33,462 bases of DNA, taken from Clostridiales bacterium. Lineage in GTDB: Bacteria; Bacillota; Clostridia; Peptostreptococcales; Anaerovoracaceae. Position numbers and translations under genes: made by a program. This document shows positions 27,734-33,462 of the stretch, piece by piece (the first letter of the stretch is position 1; every line of letters begins with the position of its first letter). The stretch lies in the NCBI GenBank assembly GCA_028725765.1, contig JAQYRL010000039.1:1-33462 (forward strand). Direction: 5' to 3'. The notes beneath the pieces were generated by a model. The model did no database searches and was not told the origin of the DNA. It saw only the letters and a list, made by a program, of their open reading frames with translations.

Positions 27734-29185
27734 TTAAATGCTGAAAATTCCTAGCAATTTATCGACAACATCTTCCATAGCATACATTCTGGATCCTTTG
27801 ACCAAAATCAAATCTTCAGGCTCAATAAGCGATGGAAGTAACTTGAACAAAATATCTTTCTCCGACACAAAAATTACTTTGCACTGCTTGTTATCTTCTC
27901 TAGCTTTGCGAAATGCCGCAGACGCCATATCATCAGTATGTTGTCCAACACAAATCAACATATCCAAGTTTTTTTCTACAACATATTCGCCAACTTCTCT
28001 ATGTACCTTCCTTGAGATATCCGCCCATCCGTTCATCCCTGCCAAAATTGCAATTCTACGTCTGGCTTCAGTGCTTACAAGTGTATCAATTGCACTCCTA
28101 ACAGCTTCAGGGAAAGAACTATAACTGTCATCCATAACCCTGATAACTCCATTGTCCTTAAATTCAAGCCTCATACCTGTTCGTCTAAGTTTATGAAGAG
28201 CCTCTACAGCATCCTTTGAATTTATTCCAACAGCTTCTCCTGCTGCTATTGCAAGTGCCGCATTATATCTATTGTGAGCACCTGGAATTGGCAAATCAAT
28301 ATCCATTGTTTTGTTATCTTCTAAAAATCCAAGTTTGAAGTCTATTCCTTTTTGTCCGTAATCATGGCAATCCGAAATCCTGTAGTCACAGTCTTCTGAA
28401 CTGCCGACCGATATTATTTCATATTGACCTACGATAGTATTCTTGTTAAGCAATGGTGAATCTTGGTTGATTATCAGAAGATCATCTTTATCAAGAAAAT
28501 CAGTGATTTCCATCTTCGCTTTGTAGATATTTTCTTGACTGCCAAGTTGTTCTAAATGAGTAAGACCTATATATGTTATTATACTTATGTCAGGTTTTAC
28601 CCATTCAACTATTTTGTGAATTTCTCCAAGACTTTCCATCCCTACTTCAATTACCGCAACCTCAACATCCATGTCATATTCAAGAACGGTCATGCTTACA
28701 CCTATCAGGCTGTTGTAGTTTTTAATCGGTTTACCTGTCCTGTACTTGCTTGCAGAAACCGCATACACCATATCCCTGGTAGTAGTTTTACCCATGCTGC
28801 CTGTTATTGCGATTTTTTTTGGATTAATTCGATTTAGATGGTACTCCGCTAGTTTTGAAAGTGCATCTGTTGTATTTTCAACCAAAATAATGTTAATATT
28901 TTTTGACGTTTTCTTGGCCTGCAAAACAGCCTTTTCCGCAACATCTTCATCGCTCAAAAACAGAGTTTGGCAGCCACCGTCTATTACTTCTCCCACAAAT
29001 TTATGTGCATCGTGGATTTCTCCAACAATTGCAAAAAAAGCTATACTTTCCTGTTGCTTTGACTCGCTTTGAAATTTTATCGCTTCCCTGGAATCTATAA
29101 ATACTTTTTCGAACTCTTTTGGTCCATCTGCGGTATATATTTGTGCGTTCAAAACTTTTTTGCATTCTTGGATATTAAATTTCAT
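27734..29185 (-). CDS. murF: UDP-N-acetylmuramoyl-tripeptide--D-Ala-D-Ala ligase MurF
   Basis: AITGSMGKTTTRDMVYAV, KNYNSLIGVSMTVLE, VMDDSYSSFPEAVRSAI, VKGSRMYAMEDVV. Start at ATG 29185; the ORF extends to 29227. Confidence 0.96.
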   Translation of the reverse strand: MKFNIQECKKVLNAQIYTADGPKEFEKVFIDSREAIKFQSESKQQESIAFFAIVGEIHDAHKFVGEVIDGGCQTLFLSDEDVAEKAVLQAKKTSKNINIILVENTTDALSKLAEYHLNRINPKKIAITGSMGKTTTRDMVYAVSASKYRTGKPIKNYNSLIGVSMTVLEYDMDVEVAVIEVGMESLGEIHKIVEWVKPDISIITYIGLTHLEQLGSQENIYKAKMEITDFLDKDDLLIINQDSPLLNKNTIVGQYEIISVGSSEDCDYRISDCHDYGQKGIDFKLGFLEDNKTMDIDLPIPGAHNRYNAALAIAAGEAVGINSKDAVEALHKLRRTGMRLEFKDNGVIRVMDDSYSSFPEAVRSAIDTLVSTEARRRIAILAGMNGWADISRKVHREVGEYVVEKNLDMLICVGQHTDDMASAAFRKAREDNKQCKVIFVSEKDILFKLLPSLIEPEDLILVKGSRMYAMEDVVDKLLGIFSI

Positions 29186-29223
29186 CTTTTCTCCATTTAC
29201 TTCGCATACCTTTTGTTGCTCAA

Positions 29224-31215
29224 TCAATCAATATAAAGATATACGCTTTCTGTATTGTTTATCTTATTGCCTGGTAGAGGATGCTGTGACTTCACCGTCA
29301 CGCTATCATCTCCAGGATCATTAACAATATTATAATCGATCCCTGCATTTTGAAGGATTTCTTTTGCTTCCTTTATAGTCTTACCAGAAACTGCAGGAAC
29401 AGACTTCTGTGTTTTGTTGAGTTTGTCTCTCTCCTCATCTGTAAGATTAGGTTCAATACCCATATATGGGAACGCCTTTTCGAAAAACTCCTTAATCATT
29501 GGGCCGGCCGTTGTAACACCGAATAGACCGGGTGCTGGAGAATCAACCATTATGATTATTGCAAGTTTAGGATCTTCTACAGGAGCCAAGCACACCATGG
29601 AACCATAAATTTTATCAGAATACACGCCATTAATTGGTTTCTCTGCACTACCTGTTTTTGCAGCGATCCTAACGCCAGGTATTACTACCGTGCGACCATT
29701 TCTCTGAGCCATTAGTTCCATTGCCGCCAAGGTCTCTTGAGCCGTTGATTTTGACAAAACTTTTTTCTTGACCTCAACAGGAAACTTTTTTACAACCTTT
29801 CCATTTTTATCTGTCAGCTCTTTAACCACCCTTGGTTTAAGCAAAATTCCTTCATTACCTATAGCGGAAACTGCTTGACACATCTCTATTGGTGTTACTG
29901 CAAGTCCCTGTCCGAAAGCTATGTTAGCTCTTGTCACTTCGCTTACAGACTCTAGTGCTGGAACAAGTGGGTAAGCCTCACCTGGCAGGTCAATTCCTGT
30001 TTTTTCTGTAAGTCCAAATAAGTTTAAGTATTTGTACAAGCGTTCTCCGCCAAGTCTCTGCCCGAGTGCCACCATAACTACATTGCAAGAATTCGCAAGA
30101 GCCTCTTGCAACGTTTCGTTACCATGAGCAGTTTTGTTATAACAGCTTATTGTTCTATCCCCGACTTTTACCGAGGCATTACAATAAAAGTGTTCATCCG
30201 GAGTTGTTAGTCCTTCCTCAAGGGCCGCTGATATTGTTATAGTTTTTAAAGTTGATCCTGGTTCATAGAGGCTACTTACAACAGGATTAGTCCATAGCCT
30301 ACTAAGATAATCCGCCCTTTCGCTATCACTCATTTTGCTGAAGGCTTTCTTGTCCTCTGGGTTTACGGGAACAGAAGGTTTGTTTGGATCAAAGCCAGGC
30401 ACTGTAGCCATCGCAAGGACATCACCAGTCTTAGGATCCATAACTACAGCTTGAATGTTCTCGGGCTTATATTTCTTAAATCCATTCTTTATAGAAGTTT
30501 CAAGATAATGTTGCAAAACCTCATCTATAGTGGTTACCACATTGAGACCATCTTCTGCCTCAAAATACGATTCAGACCCAAATGTAAGTGGGTCTCCATG
30601 TACGTCACCACTCCTTATCCATCTGCCAGCAACACCACTAAGATATTTATCATATTCAAGTTCAAGTCCACTTCTGCCTTGGTTTTCGCTGTTGACACTA
30701 CCTAGTAAATGTGAAGCAAAGTCACCCATCGGATATGAACGTCTACTTGCTTCAGCAACCTGCATACTAGGTATCTGCAGCTCCTTCAACTTATCAAGTT
30801 GACTTTTTTCAAGATATTGGCTCATCTTAAGAAGGGGTGTGTCGGAATTCAAAACACCCAAAATATCGTTCTTATCATCCCCCGTTATTGATGCAATCTT
30901 TTCTGACAAGTCATCGAGTTTAGCACCCTTATACTCATTTTTCACTATCTGTGGTCTAACCCAGACATTGTATGACATAACGCTGGCAGCCAGTGGTTTG
31001 CCACTTCTGTCATAGATTGTGCCCCTCTTGGCTTCTATTGGCACATCGCCCTTTTGTTGTCTTACAGCCCTATCTCTGTATTCATCAGCATTTATTACCT
31101 GCACCCACGCCAGCCTAAAAACAAGAAATACTAAAGCTAACATCACGTAAATAAACAGGAATGCAATCCTGTTCTTACTGATGTTTCCAGTTTTATTTCT
31201 TTCCACGTGAATCAT
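29224..31215 (-). CDS. ftsI: Class B penicillin-binding protein FtsI/SpoVD with C-terminal PASTA domain
   Basis: EAKRGTIYDRSGKPLA, STLK (EPGSTLKTITISAAL), SCN (LANSCNVVMV), AAKTGSAEKP, PASTA VPAVSGKTIKEAKEILQNAGI. Confidence 0.95.
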   Translation of the reverse strand: MIHVERNKTGNISKNRIAFLFIYVMLALVFLVFRLAWVQVINADEYRDRAVRQQKGDVPIEAKRGTIYDRSGKPLAASVMSYNVWVRPQIVKNEYKGAKLDDLSEKIASITGDDKNDILGVLNSDTPLLKMSQYLEKSQLDKLKELQIPSMQVAEASRRSYPMGDFASHLLGSVNSENQGRSGLELEYDKYLSGVAGRWIRSGDVHGDPLTFGSESYFEAEDGLNVVTTIDEVLQHYLETSIKNGFKKYKPENIQAVVMDPKTGDVLAMATVPGFDPNKPSVPVNPEDKKAFSKMSDSERADYLSRLWTNPVVSSLYEPGSTLKTITISAALEEGLTTPDEHFYCNASVKVGDRTISCYNKTAHGNETLQEALANSCNVVMVALGQRLGGERLYKYLNLFGLTEKTGIDLPGEAYPLVPALESVSEVTRANIAFGQGLAVTPIEMCQAVSAIGNEGILLKPRVVKELTDKNGKVVKKFPVEVKKKVLSKSTAQETLAAMELMAQRNGRTVVIPGVRIAAKTGSAEKPINGVYSDKIYGSMVCLAPVEDPKLAIIIMVDSPAPGLFGVTTAGPMIKEFFEKAFPYMGIEPNLTDEERDKLNKTQKSVPAVSGKTIKEAKEILQNAGIDYNIVNDPGDDSVTVKSQHPLPGNKINNTESVYLYID

Positions 31216-31258
31216 GGTAATTGTCCCCTTGAATTATAGCATATGTATGTACAAAATA

Positions 31259-31299
31259 AAAAGCCAGACAGTATATCGATATTAGCATGTCCGGCTTTT
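31259..31299 (-). terminator. Rho-independent terminator between ftsL and ftsI
   Basis: Minus strand AAAAGCCGGACATGCTAATATCGATATACTGTCTGGCTTTTTATTTTG: 12-bp stem with one wobble plus U-rich tail. Confidence 0.75.
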
Positions 31300-31317
31300 A
31301 TTCTCTTATTTATTTAA

Positions 31318-31644
31318 CTAGTTGTACGCCTGACTTTTTAGCATAGCCGCAAAGCCCCCCTTTGGCTTATCATTTTCTGTTAAATAAACACATTGTTCAT
31401 CGCCGGGGTAAACCATTCCAAGGTCTTCAATTGCGACTTTTTCTATGTTCTCAATGTTATTGGATGATTTAACTTTTACCTTAAGCGTATCTATCTCGCC
31501 TTGCATATCAGCATTCGTTTTAGAATACTCATTGTTCTCATGCTGTATAGTGGCGTTAAACGCTTCAGCTAAAACCATAAAAGCAAGAACTAGTCCAATC
31601 ATTAGTATGAAAAAGACAATTTTAACTTTTTGTTTTCTAGCCAT
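31318..31644 (-). CDS. ftsL: Cell division protein FtsL (septum formation initiator family)
   Basis: Small bitopic protein, TM then coiled coil, C-terminal AIEDLGMVYPGDEQCVYL; position between rsmH and ftsI. Confidence 0.85.
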   Translation of the reverse strand: MARKQKVKIVFFILMIGLVLAFMVLAEAFNATIQHENNEYSKTNADMQGEIDTLKVKVKSSNNIENIEKVAIEDLGMVYPGDEQCVYLTENDKPKGGFAAMLKSQAYN

Positions 31645-31670
31645 CTTAATCCCCCACAATGTCAATTAAA

Positions 31671-32660
31671 CTATATTTTTTCACAGACCCTCATTTTTGC
31701 ACTCCTCGATCTGGGATTTTGTTCAACTTCTTCTTTCGAAGGTAGAATTGGTTTCCCCGAAATCTTTCGTATATCCGCAATTTTCCCACAAACGCAAACC
31801 GGAAATTCTGGCGGACAAGTGCAAGGGTTTGCCCTTTTGCTTATTATGTTCTTTACTATTCTGTCCTCAAGAGAGTGAAAAGAAATTATACAAAGTCTTC
31901 CTCCGAGGTCTAAGCAATCACAAAAATCTGAAACAGCTTTTTCTAGATGTGCAAGTTCCTGATTAACTTCAATCCTAATCGCCTGAAAAGTTCTTTTGGC
32001 AGGATGCGGCCCTTCTCTTCTAGCCCTAGCTGGGATTGCCGCCTTGATAACGTCAACCAATTCCTCTGTATTTTCTATTGGTTTTTCGTCTCTCGCATTA
32101 ACTATGAATTTTGCAATTCTCTTAGACCAAGCCTCTTCGCCATATTTTGTAATGATATTCGCCAGACTTCTTTCGTCATATCCATTTACAACATCATAGG
32201 CAGATAAACTTTCTTCCTTGTCCATTCTCATGTCGAGCGGCGATTTCTTCATGTACGAAAATCCCCTTTCCTCATTGTCCAGTTGGAAGGAGGAAACCCC
32301 CAAATCTAAAACCGCTCCATCTATTTTATCTTTCCCAATCTTTCCCTCAGAACAAAGTTCCCCTAAAACTTCTTTTATGTCCGAGTAGTTATTATGAACA
32401 AAAATCTTTTTACAGTGATACTTGCTTAGCCTTCCCTCAGCTGCTGAAAGAGCATCCACATCTCTATCAATCCCGATAAGAGTGCCCTCCTCGCCTAGTT
32501 TCTCACATATAAGAGCGCTGTGACCACCGCCGCCTAATGTGCCATCCACATAAATTCCATTCGGCTGAATCTTAAGAGTTTCTATAGCTTCTTTCGCCAA
32601 AACAGTTATGTGATTGTAATCTGCGACTTTTTCTCGGTTATTACCGATCTTGGTTGGCAT
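31671..32660 (-). CDS. rsmH: 16S rRNA (cytosine(1402)-N4)-methyltransferase RsmH (MraW)
   Basis: [55 protein letters not shown]. Confidence 0.98.
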   Translation of the reverse strand: MPTKIGNNREKVADYNHITVLAKEAIETLKIQPNGIYVDGTLGGGGHSALICEKLGEEGTLIGIDRDVDALSAAEGRLSKYHCKKIFVHNNYSDIKEVLGELCSEGKIGKDKIDGAVLDLGVSSFQLDNEERGFSYMKKSPLDMRMDKEESLSAYDVVNGYDERSLANIITKYGEEAWSKRIAKFIVNARDEKPIENTEELVDVIKAAIPARARREGPHPAKRTFQAIRIEVNQELAHLEKAVSDFCDCLDLGGRLCIISFHSLEDRIVKNIISKRANPCTCPPEFPVCVCGKIADIRKISGKPILPSKEEVEQNPRSRSAKMRVCEKI

Positions 32661-32675
32661 CTTGTTTACCTCTGT

Positions 32676-33107
32676 CTAAAATTGGTACAAAGACAAGGCG
32701 TCGTTAAAGGCTTCGGTGTCCATCTTGTGGCCATCTTCATTTGCATCCCAGACTTCCTTTGCCCAGATTTCGATTTTTTTCATAGCGCCCATCGTCACAA
32801 GTTCTTTTGAAAATTCGCCATATGCTTTGAGTTCTGCAGGAATCACTATTCTCCCCTGTTTATCAAACTCGCACTCTACGGCGTTAGCACAAAAATGCCT
32901 TATAAAAGCTCTTACCTTAGGATCTGATTCGGGCATATTTGAAATCTTATCCATTTGTTTTTCCCAATCAGACAGTGTATAAATGTATAGACATTTATCA
33001 AGGCCTTTTGTCAAAATGCATCTGCCACCAAGACTTTCCCTATGCTTAACGGGAACAATCATCCGATTCTTTCCGTCTATTGAATTGTTATATGTCCCCA
33101 TAAACAT
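32676..33107 (-). CDS. mraZ: Transcriptional regulator MraZ
   Basis: MGTYNNSIDGKNRMIVPVKHRESLGG, CEFDKQGRIVIPAELKAYG (AbrB-like repeats). Confidence 0.97.
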   Translation of the reverse strand: MFMGTYNNSIDGKNRMIVPVKHRESLGGRCILTKGLDKCLYIYTLSDWEKQMDKISNMPESDPKVRAFIRHFCANAVECEFDKQGRIVIPAELKAYGEFSKELVTMGAMKKIEIWAKEVWDANEDGHKMDTEAFNDALSLYQF

Positions 33108-33160
33108 AGCCTACACCTCGTATTACTAAAGCAGACACTCATCCACATTGATTTTTGTTT

Positions 33161-33200
33161 ACACCATTTTACACCACTTTCCACCACTTTTCAACATTTT
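33161..33200 (-). promoter_or_regulatory. Four 10-bp tandem repeats (putative MraZ box) overlapping the mraZ promoter
   Basis: Minus strand units AAAATGTTGA / AAAGTGGTGG / AAAGTGGTGT / AAAATGGTGT. Promoter TTGAAA (33189-33194)-N17-TAAAAT (33166-33171) lies inside the array. Confidence 0.85.
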
Positions 33201-33324
33201 TATGGCCAAAATAGGGAAATCTATGTTTTTAGTGCCACCTTAGAGGTGAAAAAGTGTCACGTATGCCAATATGCCCCATATATTGTGCAAACAAGTGTTC
33301 TAGACCCAAAATATTCTATTTCAA

Positions 33325-33462
33325 TCGAGTAGGAGGGAGTGACTAACTCCCGTCCTCTCACACCACCGTGCGTACGGTTCACGTACACGGCGGTTTCAAT
33401 AGTTGACGTGCATGGACTGATACGCATTGGATAAGTCATAGTATCCTTTGCTTATCAGTCTT
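33325..33462 (-). mobile_element. 3' end of a group II intron (domains V and VI); 5' part and any ORF beyond the window
   Basis: Minus strand DV-like ACCGCCGTGTACGTGAACCGTACGCACGGTGGT (33362-33394), then DVI-like hairpin GAGAGGACGGGAGTTAGTCACTCCCTCCTACTC (33327-33359) with an unpaired A in TCCT-A-CTC, then GAT. Confidence 0.8.

Noticed and set aside
33257-33439. 60-aa minus-strand ORF (MTYPMRISPCTSTIETAVYVNRTHGGVRGRELV...)
   Set aside because: This is a translation through the group II intron DV/DVI RNA region, not a protein gene.
1-33462. CRISPR arrays, tRNA or rRNA genes
   Set aside because: No regularly spaced repeats of CRISPR type and no tRNA/rRNA signatures recognised by eye; a tRNAscan/Infernal run would be needed to be certain.

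Overview
The window is mostly conserved chromosomal core, with an accessory patch at the left and a mobile element at the right edge. Gene content and codon usage look like an AT-rich Clostridia-type Firmicute (inference). From ~8.3 to 33.1 kb, the minus strand carries a PNPOx/Nim-like gene, rpoZ, gmk, a TPR protein, a radical SAM protein, argS, mutS2, zapA, pheT, pheS and a SpoU rRNA methyltransferase. It continues with a division and cell wall (dcw) cluster: ftsZ, ftsQ/divIB, murG, ftsW/spoVE, murD, mraY, murF, ftsI/spoVD, ftsL, rsmH and mraZ. The left ~8 kb holds a complete IS200/IS605-type element with paired end hairpins, ISLre2-like transposase fragments, a BAAT-type hydrolase, a small SWIM protein, a decayed Fic gene, pirin and an FMN reductase. 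It also has an AmaP/DUF2273/Asp23 envelope-stress operon and a Phd/Doc toxin-antitoxin module. The right edge holds the 3' end (domains V and VI) of a group II intron about 0.2 kb upstream of mraZ. I see no clear wholly new multi-gene system. The best leads are small-scale: (1) four 10-bp repeats, a likely MraZ box, laid across a -35/-10 promoter; (2) a 51-bp terminator duplicated on both sides of phd/doc; (3) a Fic gene with an ATT in place of its start codon plus an in-frame stop; (4) a possible 39-aa membrane peptide missing from the ORF track; (5) a sigma-B-like promoter and hairpin leader before amaP; (6) a terminator between ftsL and ftsI.
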